DNA of 64,000 nt from the NCBI GenBank assembly GCA_028622995.1, contig JAJQJQ010000004.1:1798001-1862000 (forward strand), read 5' to 3'. Shown here in pieces: positions 10,640 through 24,261 of this stretch. The DNA comes from Panagrolaimus kolymaensis (lineage: Eukaryota > Nematoda > Chromadorea > Rhabditida > Panagrolaimidae). The notes under the pieces were generated by a model, which was not told the DNA's origin, did not search any database, and was given only the letters and a program-made list of their open reading frames with translations. How positions within the stretch are numbered: position 1 is the stretch's first letter; the number at the start of each line of letters is the position of its first letter. Position numbers and translations under genes: made by a program.

Positions 10640-13600
10640 GACACTCTTTCTCCCATTTTTTTTACTATCACTCACAAAAGTTTTTTGTTTTGTGGAGGTG
10701 ATGACTGTTTTCTCTCCGTTTTATTTTTTTCATTTCAAAAGAAATGAAATTTTTTTTTAAAGGCTGCCAGGCGGAAGTGCTTTTGTATTATTGTATTTAG
10801 CTACATTCAAATTCTTTTTTTTCTAAAAAAAGATCTGCCAATTTATTTTTTTTGATCCGCTAGTTTCCTGTTGTCTGTCACACATACTTTTTTCATTGGC
10901 CCATTGAAAATTTTTACGCGAACCTTTAATCTGTATATTTTTTCCCCGAAAAAAAAAATAATGCGTCAGATTTTTCTCCTCATAGTCAAGATTTTGTGTT
11001 TGTTTATGTGTTTTCGTGCCAGCAAGTGCAGGGGTTTTTGCGCATAACAATAGAGCAAAAAATTTCTTTATTTTTGACCAGCTTTGGCTCCGTGCCAGGT
11101 AGTTCGAAAAATAACTTAAACTCATTCATTCTTTTTCTTTGTTGACTTGTTTTTTTATTATTTATTTTTGATTTGGCGCTTCTTTTTTCATAACATTAAG
11201 GTAGCTGACATTTAATTGAGTCAGGTTCTTCTTATTCTTTTGTTCCTTACAAAAAAGGTGTAACCGTTTATTTCTTTTTCTTTTAATGTGGAACATTATT
11301 ATTTATTTTCAAGTTTGACATCTTTCTTTATTTCTTTCTTTCTCTGTTCAAATATATCGGGTTTTCTTTTTGAATATGTTTATGAGGATCGGATCCAATT
11401 AGAGTGGTTCAACAAGAGAACGGCCTTGCCAAATATTTTTCCCTTCATCATCAAAGGGAATAAACACACTCTTGAAAGAATGTGTTATTTAGCTGCGTTG
11501 CTCTCTTTCGTTTTGTTTTTACAATTTCCCGCGCTCGCTATGTTGCCCCAATTCCCATCAATGGTAAGAAAAAATAAACCAAAGCAAAGCCAGCTGACTG
11601 ATGAAGAGCTTTGGTCACTTTTTTTTTCGAATGTGAAGAAAGAGAAGGGTTTTGGATGCTTGCCAGAGATGTTTACTCCGCATCACTGACGCCGCTGCTG
11701 CTTGTCCGGACACCATCATCGCCACTGCCACTGCCGCAGATGAGGAGAAGAGGTCCCGCAACCAGTCAGTCAGCTAGGCGTTTCTTTATATTTTCATTTT
11801 ATTTTTGCGCATTCCATTTTTTTCTTTGCCGAATGCAACTAATTGACCGATGAGGCATGTGTGCTGCTGGTGGCTGCTTGCTTGTTTGCTGGCTGTCCTT
11901 CTCATTCTCCTTTTCCTCGACCACCCGTCACAGCATTAAATTTGCGTTATCCACATTCCTGGTTTAATTTTAGAATGGAATATTTTTTGCGCTCTCTTTT
12001 TTGTTTGTTTCATTTTTTTATTTTACGGTTTTTGATTGACGCTTTTTTTCCTTCATTCGCAATCATCTTCATGGATGGCATCGCATTATCTAAACCGGAG
12101 TTTTTTGGCGCCTTTTTTTATTTTTACTTATTTATTTTAGTTTTAAACATAAGCAAATTGAATGATGAGATATACGATCTTTTGTTTATTTATTATTTTT
12201 TTTGTGGCTTTAGAGCATATGGCATAAACTTTAAAAATAGTCAACCATACGTTTTGCAGATTGATTGAGAGAGAATATTGTTCTAGTCAATGGAGAAGCA
12301 AACAAAAAGGAATTATAGCTGATTCAGCATTTTTTATTTGATATTTTAATTGACACGACGCAAATGATAAATTTGCAGATTTTTATTATAGTTTTTCAAA
12401 ACTTTCTTTTATCATTTTGAAACTCTTTTTTTATTACTAATTTATTCTATAAATTCTCTTTCATTATTTTTCCGCGTTGATGATAAACATCATCGGTATT
12501 TTGTTTCGTTCGGTGGTTTAAGCTCCTTTTTTAAAAGAAAAAATGTTGAATCATCATTGTTTTGTACACATTTTTCTTTTCTCTCCTTTCTTTCTCGAAT
12601 AGCAGCAACTATGATGATTCAACCGGAAAACGCAAACTTTTTTTTTGTGTTAACGCCGCAATTTTTTTTATTATTGTTTCCCTTTTCTCCTCGCTTTACA
12701 AAAAAGAAACGTTTATTTTGGCTTTTATCTTTATTGTTGAGGACTTTTTTTTGACGCTGATCAATGATTTTTAATTCAATGCCTAAACTAATTTGATTAT
12801 ATTTATCATTCGTGTCTACAAAAAAAAAATGAAGCGCAAAAATATTTAAGAGGAAATAAATAATAAAAAAAACTGGACAAGAGGGATTGCTTCTTCTTCT
12901 TTCTTTTTTCTTCGTACTTCTAATTTGAGATCAATGATCAAAACATTGAAAAGCACGTGGCTTGGCTTGCTTTTTTCCCTTTGTTTCTACCGCCTGTTTT
13001 TTTTTCTTTTGATTGTCAATAACAACGTCGACTGAAGATTGTTTATTCCACTATCAACCATTGAAAAGAAGTAAGTCCCAAGCTTACTTTTCTTTTTCAA
13101 TTCTTCACGTATTATTTTTTATTTTGCCTTTCCTCCCTCTCTTTTTTTCTTTTCCACTTTTTCAATTTCGACCTTTGCCTAATGTTTGATGACCTTTACT
13201 GATTATTGTGTCCGCTATAGTTTGTTCTTCATTTCCTTTGCTTCCCCATTTCTTTTATTGCTGCTGCTATGATTTGCACCAAAAGAAAAAACTTTTAAGT
13301 GGGAGTCTTTTTTTCTTCTTCTTGCTCGGGCTTTTTTTTGTGGAACGTGGCACCACTCACAAAAAGTTCACGTGTGGCAGCAGCTTTTTTTTTTTGCACG
13401 CGGGTCAACCCCGTATTTCTTTTGTTTGTGTCCTTGCACAAAAAAAAAAGATCGAACTGCAATTTTATTCCTTGACAGCCAAACCAACCAACATCAGCAT
13501 CGGTGCTGCCTGACACCAACCAACCGATATAGGAGAATTGAAGTCGAGGCCACGCGAAGAAAGAATTCTTATTTATGAAAGAATGAATATAACGTGCACC

Positions 13601-16600
13601 TGATTTTTTTTATATTTAACCTTTCTTCTTAAAGGACGAGCTTTATAGAGGGGAAAATAAAAATTTAAAAATTTTTTAAAACTTTATTTCTTTGCCTTTT
13701 TTGACGAAAATTAAAAGTGTCCTGATCATCAGCATCGATGATGGGTATTTGCGATACTTTTTTCTTTCTTCTTTTTTCTTTTCTTCATTCTATATTCCAT
13801 TTATGCCTGCCAGTTTTTATTTGTTTATACATTCCAACAAAAAAATATATATCGCTCGCAATACTTGAAAATGACACGATTTTTGAGATTGTCGTCGTCG
13901 TCTTTGCTTGTGTTTATTTGTTTGTGGTAGATGCCTCACCCTCACAATCTCTCTCTCCCATTCTGTCACCAAAGCTGTAAACTAAAACATTGAGAGAAAA
14001 AGAGCTTTCCCTTTCCGGGACTTTTTTTGTTGAACGAACTAAAAATGTATTCATTTTTTGTTTGTTTGCTGATTGACGCCTTTTTTCTTCTTTTTTTTTT
14101 CTTACATTTATCGCTCGCTTTGCTCGTGATATCACGCGTTTTCGTGTTTTACTCACATCAAGAAAATAAAAATTCGATTTGCTTTTTCGATCATGCATTT
14201 AATCATTTTCTCCCGTTGGTCTCTTTTGTCAAAAAGTCAAAATACTTGAATCTTCTCCATTCTTAAAAATGAGTTATCAGTAAAACAAATAGGCATGGAT
14301 CATGATGGTGTGGTGCCTGTCAGTGCTATTGTTGCCCGGAGTTTTTATTATTATTATGTATTGCTTTCATCTTCGTATTTTTTCTAACATATTCACTTAT
14401 CATTGTCATATGATTTATCGCTAATGTCATTCAAAACCGGCGCCGCTAAAATTGCTTTGAAACCTTTTTAATTGAAATAAAAAAATATAAACTTTGTTCT
14501 TTTTCTTTTTTTTATTGCAATTTGCAACTGTTTTTTATGTTTGAAAAAAAAAACAATAGATAGAGAGTGCCCAAAAATGAATAATTGCATTAAAAAAAGA
14601 AACTTTTAGACTGCTAAAAACTTTTCCAAAAACTTTGTATCTTTTTTTAGCTTTTTAAAAGTACTTTTCTAAAAATAAAATCGGCTGCCTCATTAATTGA
14701 TTTTTATTTCCTTCATATCCCCTTTTTTATGTTTTAGGTGACTAATCAGCTGACATTATCGGAAACATTTATTTATCCCCCTCTCAATTGTTGTCGGCCA
14801 ATTTCTGGTCTCTTTCATAACAAACACCCAACAACTTTTTTAATCTATCTTTAGTCTTTGCTTTTCGAACATTTTTTTTTATAAATTGGTGTTAGCGATT
14901 GAAAGACAGATTAATATTAGTCAAAGGTAGAAAAGAACAAGCATTTTTTATTTATTCTTGAAAAGACTGGTTGGTGGTTGTTGCAAACACCTTTTTTTGC
15001 AAAAAAAAATGCAACACATTCCACCACCGGGCAGAGAAAGCAATGATGCAGCAGCAATTGGTTCGCACATTTTTCTTAATTCAAAAAGAAAAATTCCCAA
15101 AAAGTTTTGGATAGTATGATGTTTTTCGATCACTGAAAGGAATATTGTTTGACTTCGCGCATGTAAGCTAAAAAAATAATTTATAAAGTAAGCATTATTT
15201 TCCTTCCTGTTTTCTTTTCTTTCTTTTTTTTATTGTTGCAAAAGAATGACATTATGTTATATAAAGCCGTGTCATCATAAAAAGTTTCTTCTTCTTAGTT
15301 TTATTATTGTTTGTTAAAAGAAAAAAAAACAAATATGAAACACACGGGAACGAGAGAAAGAGAAGGAGTGGGAGAGACCGCATCATCATCATTATCCATC
15401 CACATATCTTTGTGGAATGATTTGTCATTATCCTTAAAATCTTCTTCTTCTACTTTTTCTTTTCTTTTATATTTTGCCGCGCCCATTTTCTTTTCTTTTC
15501 CCACTTATAATTTTTTTCAATGCTTTTAACATTATTTCAACATAGCTTTTTTTATTAAATATTTTATTATCTTTCTTTTAGCTATTTTCCGTTCTCTTCA
15601 TCGTCCGTTGGTTACACTTTATTATTATTATTATTACTATACTCTTTCAAAATACTTGATATTTTCTCAAAGATTTTCTTTTAATTAAAATATTTATCAG
15701 TTGAAGCCAAACAAAAAAAGAAAAAAAACCAAGTCAGCTGTTATTATTTGTCCGTCGAAAAGGAAGAAGAAAAGGAAACGAGAAAAAAAAACAACAACAT
15801 TAAAACGCGCGGTAAAAAACTGACTTTTAGCTTTTTTTTCTTTAAGAACGTCACAAAGCAGAAAAAAATCAGCTGATTATTTTGTTAGTTTAGTGTCTTG
15901 GTAGTACCACGACACTAAATAAATGAAAGAATGGCTTGCATGACCGGTAAATAATTGCGGTAAACTTTAAAACATTTTCGTGTGTAATCAGTCAAATTGA
16001 CACCACTGCTTCAATCTATTTTTACCATAATGACATGGATATAGTATGAATTTCATTTTTTTGCGCAATATTGCTTAATATATTACCCGATTTTTTTTCT
16101 TTGTTCTAAAATGACAAAGAACAGCACCGAAAAATAAAATAAGCGTGAACTTTTCTTTTTCTTTTTTTTGTTGTTTACGACCCTTTCTTTCTGTCTGAAA
16201 AAAACCACAAATTATATATTTATCATCCATCCATCACACGTGTTAAATATCAAAGACAAAAAAATGCGCATTTTGGTTTTTGTTGTTGTTGTTTTGGTGG
16301 TTTTACACCTTTCATTTTTTCTTTTGGCCTTTTTTAAGAATTTTCTTTTATTCTATTATGAAAACCTATTCACCAACAAAAAGAAAGAAACATTTGTTGC
16401 AAACTCTCTTATTTTTCTTTTTTTGACCAATGATTTTTAAAAAAATGAAACACATAGAAAAGAGAAGATTTGGTTTTTGATCATCGTTTTAAAAACAACT
16501 TTTTGCCCGAAGGAAACATACGAACGTGAAAAAAAGAAATGGCACCGCCTAGCTTCTTTTTTTGTTGCTTTCTGTTTTTCTTCTTCTTTCTATTATTTAT

Positions 16601-19600
16601 TCCTACGTGACGATGATCACAAGACATCGAAAAATGCATGTGCACTCTCTCCAGTTGTTTTTCGAACTATGAACGGTTCGTAGTAAACTGCGGCCGGCTG
16701 TTGTCTTTATTTTATTCCCTCTAGAAGCAAGCGTCATTTTGGACTTGTTTTTATCCATGCCATTCAAACGAGTTACATCGCGTCTCGGAAACACGTTTTT
16801 ATATTTTATGTTGTTAAAAGGTTGCAGCAGCTGCTTACCTCAGAGATTTCAAACCCTATTCTAAATATGGCATCAACTTTTTCATTGCCATTCGGCTTGC
16901 TTTACTTTTTGATGACTTTAAAGTCACAAGATTTTTCTCAATGAACGGCATATAAAAAACACGAGCTTTTTCATTTTTGCTGCTGCAAAAAGATATTCCC
17001 ACGTAAGAATATATTATTTTGGCCATGCTTTTTTTTCCATTCCATTTTTGGGTTGTTTTTAACATTCCTTTTTTTCCTTCCTGAAACACAACATCCTTGT
17101 TTTTTTTTGGAAATTGCTTATCAAAAAAATCATATCATTGACGCAAGTGCGAAACACACTCACCTAAAAATCGCCAACAAAAAAAAACTTATTTTTCATC
17201 GTTTTTCTTTTTTTTTCTTTTAGGTACAAAAACAAAACTGACACAAAAATATATTTCAATTTAAAAAATAAAAATCTTTTGACGGACTTTTTTTATTTTG
17301 TGGTCTACGCAGGCAGGCAGATTGAGTTATGTGTTGCCCAGTCTCAGATTCTTTCCCTATTCTTTTAGAATCGACCGTTGGTTGGTTGGTTGCGCAGTCA
17401 AACATCATCATTCTTCATTGAGGCTAGTTTTAGAAACTGCGGGCGTAGTCATTATTCAAACTTTTTTTTGTGGGTGACATTTTTTTTATTGTTACACCCT
17501 TTCACAGTTACCAGAAATCCGGTTGTTGTTTTCTATCATCTATTTTTTTCTCTTCTAATTTTCACTTTTTTGCCTCAAATAAAAAAAATGATTTCGAAAT
17601 AAATATATTTTGTTCATGTAATGAATGTTTCATTCTTTCTTTTTAGTCAACCACCACCAAATGTGAGAGGCGGTGAATTTTTTTTCTCTCATGAAATACT
17701 ATGTTTATATTTTTTGTCTTTTTAAAATTGCGTTAATCAGCTTCACTTACGTAACTGACTTAAATTGTCTTTTTTGAAGAAAAGGCAGCTGTCTTTCTTT
17801 TTCTCTCTGTAATTTAAAATAATAATATTTCATGTTTGGTCATGTCAGACGACAGCTTCTTTTGTGCCAACAAAAAATAAAAAATTTTTTTTAAAAAAGA
17901 CGAAGATTATTAGTAGTTGAAACCTCCACCCTCACAAATTTATCCATTTATTTTTTTTAATTCCCTTAAGATTTTTGACTTTTGCTCATCTCCTTATTTA
18001 TCCTCCTCTTTCTCCCTCCAGTGGCAATTTTTTTCTTTTCTTTTTTCTTCGAAAATGAGAATTCCTACTTTGTCTTTTTTGTTGTTCAAGAGAGTGACTT
18101 ATTTAAATGCATAGTATTTCTTTCTTTTTTTCTTTTTTTGCCATGTTATAGATACTAATTTTTGGTTGTGCTGCTGCTATGTATGTTAAAAACTCACATG
18201 CATTGGCTTTCCGCCAAAAAATAAAAGAAAACCCAAAGGCAAAGTAGTAAGTGTCCAACCAAAAGAATGGCATTTCCTTCTTTTTTTTAAGTCGAATCGA
18301 AGAAGCATAAAAGTACACCACTACCATTCATTCTTCACACAGATGGCCGTCATACATATCGTTAGCTTCTTTCTCTCTCTTTCTCTTTCGTTTTTTTTTT
18401 TGGAAACTCATGCATCAAACTCAAGTTAGTTGATATTTCATCACTTCATAATTCCTTCCATCTCTATTTTAGGCTTATACTTTCTTTCATGATGCTTTAA
18501 ATGGAGATTGAGACAATTTAAAGTTCATAAAACAATGTCCCTTTTTTATCCTTTCCCAATATCAAAAGAGAAAGAAAGATTATAAAAAGAGGCATTCAAA
18601 ATTTTTTTTAACGAAATCCAGAATGCCTTCGAAAAAAAACTCTCCCATATTTTTCTTTCTTTTTTCATCTGACAGCTTTTTTTCTTCTGCTTTTTTGACC
18701 TTATTTTTCTCTTCAAAAATAAAAGCCGGATTTGAAAATATTTTTTGTTTGCGATCATCGAGCTCGTTTCTCGATCTCCTTTCCTTCCCTTTTATTTTTC
18801 TATCTCTTTTTCATACATAGTGGTGATATATGTATTTTTCTATCAAAAATTTAACAAAAAAATGTAGTCACGTTTCAATGACCTTTTTTTATATTTTAAA
18901 TAATGTTGTGTTTTAAAAAAACCATTTCTCAAAATCGAATGTGAATTTTTTTGTTTGTGTTTGCGTTTCGATGGGCAACGCTGCTTTTGTCTTTTTAAAA
19001 GGCACATAGCTTTTATTAGGGTTTTAATAAATTTTAGTGGTGCGCTTTTTGATTTGTTTTTTGCTTTTCCAACTAAATTCCTTTCTTTACAATCTGTTTA
19101 AAGCTTATTTTACCATAATCCATAAGATGTTGCTAGTCATGAAAATATTAGCAAATTCCTTTTATTTTTGTCTACGAGTTGCTTTGTATCCTTGAAAATT
19201 CCAGAAAAACAAAACAATATAAACTCAAAAAATGCAACGCACAAGAAAAAAACATTAATTGAGTTTTTATGTTTTTAATTTTAAAGTCGTAAAAGCGTAG
19301 TACACGCAATTTAAATGGTTGCCATTTTTCGAAGAAAATGTCTGTTTTGACTTTTATGTAAGCGCGGCCACGTGGTTTCAATTCCCTTCCATCTCTCTTT
19401 TTATCTTGTTATTATGGTGGCATTAAAAACATTATACTGTTGAATTCTTTTTATTAAATGCTGCTTTTATATTTCAATATTGTTATTATTATTTTGACAA
19501 GTTAAAAAACAAAAAGAATTATTAGCTTTTAAATTGCGGATGATAAAAATTCAAAAGGCGGGGGTAGTAAAAGGAAGATTTCAATTTTGTACCACTTAAC

Positions 19601-22126
19601 CCCAGAAAAAAAAGACTTCACCCATTTGCAAAAAATAAATGTATCCTTTGTTCATACAAAAAAAAAGAGAGATGAAGGCATTCTTGTTAAAATTGTTCTC
19701 TCATTTTGTTTTGTTTTTTGGATGACTTTGACATAAAACCATTGCCATCCCATTTTTTCCTTTTCAAGAGAGCCAAAGCTAGCTAGCTAGCTCGTGTTTG
19801 TCACGCGATGCTTGAACCCTTTTTTTCTTTTTCTTTCTTCGTAGTTTAGTGTTATAGGAACACCGCCTGTTTTTCCATTTTTCTCTCTTTTTTTTTGTTG
19901 CGTGAATCACGTTTCTTTCTCTTTTTCCTTTAAGCAACAAAAAAATAAAATCCCGTGATTATTTGGACATTTTCAGCTGTTTTTTCTTTTTAATTTTCGT
20001 CTTGCTTGTTGTTTGTTGATGATTGATTCGATCAACAAAGAAAAAGACAAAGGTTCACTTTTTCGTTTACTTTTTGTTTTCCTATCTCTCATTCTCTTCA
20101 AAAAATCTGACTTGGCCCCACGCAATTTTTTTTCTTTGCTAATACATACATACCTTTTTGTTAAATATTGTTTTTAAAAACTTTGTATGGGGGCGAATGT
20201 GGAACCATTTTTTTGCTACTTTTTCTATTCCAAAAATTGAGGAAAAAAAATGAATCAATTAGCATTTTGATTAGTTTGTCGTCGTCCTCTCATAATTGTG
20301 TGTGTGTTTTGGTATTGTTTTTTTTTTTTGAACCAGTTTGAGGGATTGCTTATTCTGGTTTTAGGAAACACTCTCAAATCAAAAAAAGCCCTCATTCTTT
20401 AAGGAGCAACATTTAAGGCCTTTATTAACCTTTAAGGTCTAAATCTTGTTTGTTCTCATGCACTGTATCTTCCTCCCTGGGTTAATTTTTGTCATGTCAA
20501 GTGAAAATCCTTCGAGCCTATTAACTAATTTTTGTCATGCCATCGGGATTTCTTTTCTTGTTGGCCATCACTTTGTACTTTAATTTTCCACATCTTTTTA
20601 TAATCCTATTTCTAATTTTTATAATTTTTATCTTTTAACTATTTAAAGCTTTCTTGCTGCCAATACATATTTGACGTAATCCCTACTATAATAAATGCTC
20701 AATGGTCGTCAACTTTTTTAATTTTTACTCTGAAGCCTAACTCTTTTCACTCACTTACGTCACAAATAAAAAAAACCCTTTAGGAAATAAAAAGGTACAC
20801 ACTCCTTTTTTTATTCCTTATTATATTTTATTTTATCAATTGTAATATATTTTTTTTAAACTAAGAGAACACGTTTATTGTCGTCGCCGTTGTCGACGGT
20901 ATTGGTTAAACACAACAAAAATTTCACATGCTGAATCATCTCGATGAAAAAAGCTGCGTCACACTTGCTTCTTCTCCCTCCCTCTTTTTTTTAAAGCAAA
21001 GAAAGGCGGTTCTTTCCTTTCTTTTTTACTGATAACAAACAAAATTTAACAGTAAAAAAGGCAATTTATTGTGTTTGATTTTAGTTTTAAATTTCCTGTT
21101 CTTCTTCGTCGCTTGGTTTTCACTTTTTTATTATTGTTTGTTTTTTTTAATTCTATCCCCGCACAGCTGATAATTTTCCTTTTACAATATAAAATAAAAA
21201 AGCACGAAGCATAGTCACTTTTTTAGTTGAAAATTCGAAGGAAAAAAAAGAAAAGCTCAGCTGATGTTGATTGATTATTTGAATCGAATCAGCTGGTTAA
21301 GGTGGTGATGGTTGCGCAAAAAATGACTCTTGAAAAAAAAGAAGAAGAAATGACCGCAAAGTGGAAAGAGGACTCACTTTGGGCTTTGCTTGTCATCATT
21401 GCTTCGATTTAACAATCAAAACAAAAAAATTCTAATGCTTTTTAACTTCTTTCCTCTTCTGGTTTTTTGTGATGATGATTTGTTTTCTTCTTCTGATTCT
21501 TTAGAAGCCGCGTTCACATTCACATACACGTATGTATACGTTCCAGTGTTATTAAAAGTTCCGGTCCGCGCTCTCTTTTTTGTTTGAATCCGTTTCTCTT
21601 TTCTATCTCCTCTTCTTCATTCCTTCTTTCGACGTATGTTTTTCCCAAACATTTTGTAAATTCCTTTGATTTCAACACACGTCGTTGCAAAAATAATATT
21701 TCGAAATCTTTCTAAAATTTATTAAATTATTTTATTTTATTTTTTGTGTTAAGGCAAATTCGCACGATAATGGTCACCAAATATTTCTTTGATTTCTTTT
21801 TTTGACATTTTTTGACGTGGTTTTTATTTGTTTTAAATTTTTCTTTTCCTCTACCTTATTCATTCATTTCCTCGTTGTCCAAGGAAGGGAAAGAATTTCT
21901 TTCGATAAACCGGATAATCGCAAGCAAAAGAGGGAACATTTTTTAGTGTAAAGTTGATTGGGAGATCGTGCGCGAAACAAAAAAAAGTGAAAACATCAGA
22001 TTCAATTTACTTTTGAGATTTTTTATTTGAAAGAATTTTGTTTTAATCATTTCCGTGATTTCGTGTCTGTTAAACTTTATTTAAAAAGATTATACTTTAT
22101 TATTATTATATAACTAATTTTTTTAG
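10640..22126 (+). other. 11.5-kb T-rich gene-free tract with E-box cluster
   Basis: The plus strand is dominated by T and by TTTC/TTTTC runs, with no frame showing conserved domains or a chain of splice-linked exons. CAGCTG hexamers occur at 11591, 14747, 15735, 15870, 16828, 17786, 19974, 21164, 21258 and 21290. The tract ends at a good acceptor (TTTTTTAG, 22126) in front of the 22-kb gene. It may therefore be that gene's promoter or a long 5' UTR intron, or a regulatory desert. No rRNA or tRNA gene was recognised in it. Confidence 0.6.
11480..11689 (+). CDS. possible small secreted-peptide ORF or exon (doubtful)
   Basis: From the ATG at 11480 the frame reads MCYLAALLSFVLFLQFPALA, a textbook signal peptide, then a short tail. 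A consensus 5' splice site (ATG|GTAAGA) follows at about 11563. If it is ignored, the frame continues to a stop at 11689, giving about 69 residues. T-rich DNA easily produces hydrophobic codons by chance, and no second exon could be tied to it. It is recorded only because signal peptide and donor occur together. Confidence 0.2.
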   Translation: MCYLAALLSFVLFLQFPALAMLPQFPSMVRKNKPKQSQLTDEELWSLFFSNVKKEKGFGCLPEMFTPHH

Positions 22127-24261
22127 GACATACCTTTACGTGTATTCCTCATAAAACATTCTGTTCAAAACGGCGAACTTTGAATCAATTTATCAACGCT
22201 CTTTTAACGCCAAAAACGGCGAAACATCTATAACCCCATTGATTGATAACGCTTCTGCATCAACTTCATCAAGTGGCCCTACTATTTCAACCTCATCTCG
22301 ACCTTTACCATTCTCATCAAGGGAGAAATTAAAAACTCCACAAGTTTTATCAAATTATTTTAATTCTGATCCTGATACCCAATTTTCTCTTGAAGGATTT
22401 GACGATATTTCAATGATTAAAAAGCAAGCTGCCGCTAAGCGAAGTGGTAAAACTTTGGCTTGGTTTTTAAACGAACAATTGGAAAAAAATTCAATGGATT
22501 CTATCATGAATGATCAACAACAACAAGAAAATCGTGAACGAGATGGCGAAAGCCCATTTCATGTTGATGCAAATCGTAAATCAAGCATTGATTCTCTTGC
22601 TTCATCTGTTAATTCAGCTAACAATAACAAGGATGAATTAGCAGCTGGTGCAAAGAAACGTGGAAAGAAAGCTGGACGTCAACGTGTTAAAAAAGTTAGC
22701 GTAAACTTTACTATCGCTGGATCAGAAAATAAAGAACCTACAGCTAAAGCTGGTAAGAACTTATCATATTTTAAGACAGCCTTTAATCAGCTTTATTTAG
22801 CTTCTGTTGTTCCTGAAGAGAAGCCAGCAGCAGTAATTATTCCATCAACAACAAACCTTGCTCCATCTTCTCTTCCAACAGCTTCAATGGTTGTTAACAA
22901 AGAACGTAAAGAAGATTATTGGTATTATGATCCTTTAAGCGATGGATTTTATTATGAAAATAATGGATCACGTGGATGGAAAAAGAGAAATCCTAAAATT
23001 CATGGACCTCCACCAGCTGCACCTAAAAAGCTTCCAGAAATGGAAAAAATCGATACACAAAAGCTTCAAAAAGCTATTGTTGCAAATCAAAAGCTTCTCA
23101 ATACTATTGGCGCAGCTCCATCAGTAAAATATTATGACCCTGCATCAGATGGATATTTCTTTGAAATGGCATCAGTTGATGGATGGCGTCGAAGACAACC
23201 ACCAATTTTATCTGCATCATCTTCATCGGTTGCTAATCATGTTAATCATAAACCAATAAATGTACCAACATCAGCTCAAACATCGGTTATGAATCCCTCA
23301 AATCATTATTATCCTAATATGGGATCATTTTCAAGTACCACAGCAACTCCTACTCCATCCCCAGCTGGTTCATTCATGCCTCAAGCTGTTGCAATGACCA
23401 ATGCTCAACTTGAAGAGTTAATAGTTCGTCATCCGTCTATTGTAGCTTCGATGAGTAAAAATCGTCTTGGTGGCAGCGGTGGTGGACAATTTGATGAACC
23501 TTGTGTTCCATCAAACTCTTCAACCACATCATCTGAAGAGCTTACATCATCCCCTCCACCAATGTTTTCATCTCAACCAGAACATTCCCTATTGATGCAA
23601 CATTTCCGTCGTGGTCAACATCTTCAACAATCAAATTCTGCTTCAATGCTTATTAATGGTGGAGGAAATAATACTTCATGCCAATCAAACACTACCTTCA
23701 GTGTTGGATCCTCTGATGAACCATATGAATTTTATTGGAGTGATAATGAAAAGGCTTCATCCATCTCTTCTTATGATGATGGTGGAGAAAATAATAATAA
23801 AGAATCATCGGTTCCACGTGAAACAGCCGTTGGTGGAGTTCAACGTCGACCAACAACTTTAAGGTATGTTTTATTTTTTTTTAATTTCGCAGATTATTAA
23901 CAGAAAATCACCAAACATTTTTTATAGATATAATTAATCCGTTTAACTTTTTAGTGTTGGACAAGACAAACCTAAACAATGGTGGGATCTCAATCCAATG
24001 GAACAACGCTTTGATGTTGATAGATTTATCGCAGATTTGCCTTCATTTGATGATGATAAAATTCTTCGAAATTTAACCGCTCTTCCAACTCCCCATTCTG
24101 ATCGACAACATTCCAATCAACATTCAAATCTTGTAACTCCATCTAAACCAGCAACATGGTGGACTCCATATGGAACAGAACCCCATGGAAAAAATGATAT
24201 GACTCCAATAAAAAATCTTGAAAAGGATTTGGAAAAAATTTGGCGAGCACCATGTGTCTAA
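22127..24261 (+). CDS. unknown protein with two YYDP-SDG motifs
   Basis: Two coding exons join cleanly: exon 1 ends at 23863 (TTAAG|GTATGT) and exon 2 is 23955-24261. The acceptor at 22126 would begin the transcript exon. The first in-frame ATG is at 22413, giving about 584 residues. However, the frame is open and looks coding (Ser/Thr-rich) back to 22155, so the true start is uncertain. Two related motifs lie about 70 residues apart, WYYDPLSDGFYYE and KYYDPASDGYFFE, each followed by GW and a basic RRR/KKR-NP/QP stretch. There is a basic patch near RGKKAGRQRVKK, polyQ/N and Ser-rich segments, and a conserved-looking C-terminus with WWDLNP and TWWTPYG. No signal peptide or membrane segment is visible. 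I do not recognise the family; composition suggests an intracellular, partly disordered regulatory protein. Confidence 0.8.

Noticed and set aside
11843..12268. 141-residue plus-strand frame in the T-rich desert
   Set aside because: Phe/Leu-rich from poly-T, no recognisable motif, no splice-linked partner; several similar frames up to 21.6 kb were dropped for the same reason.
15893..15921. TTAGTGTC/GACACTAA hairpin as a microRNA precursor
   Set aside because: Stem far too short for a pre-miRNA and no known seed recognised.
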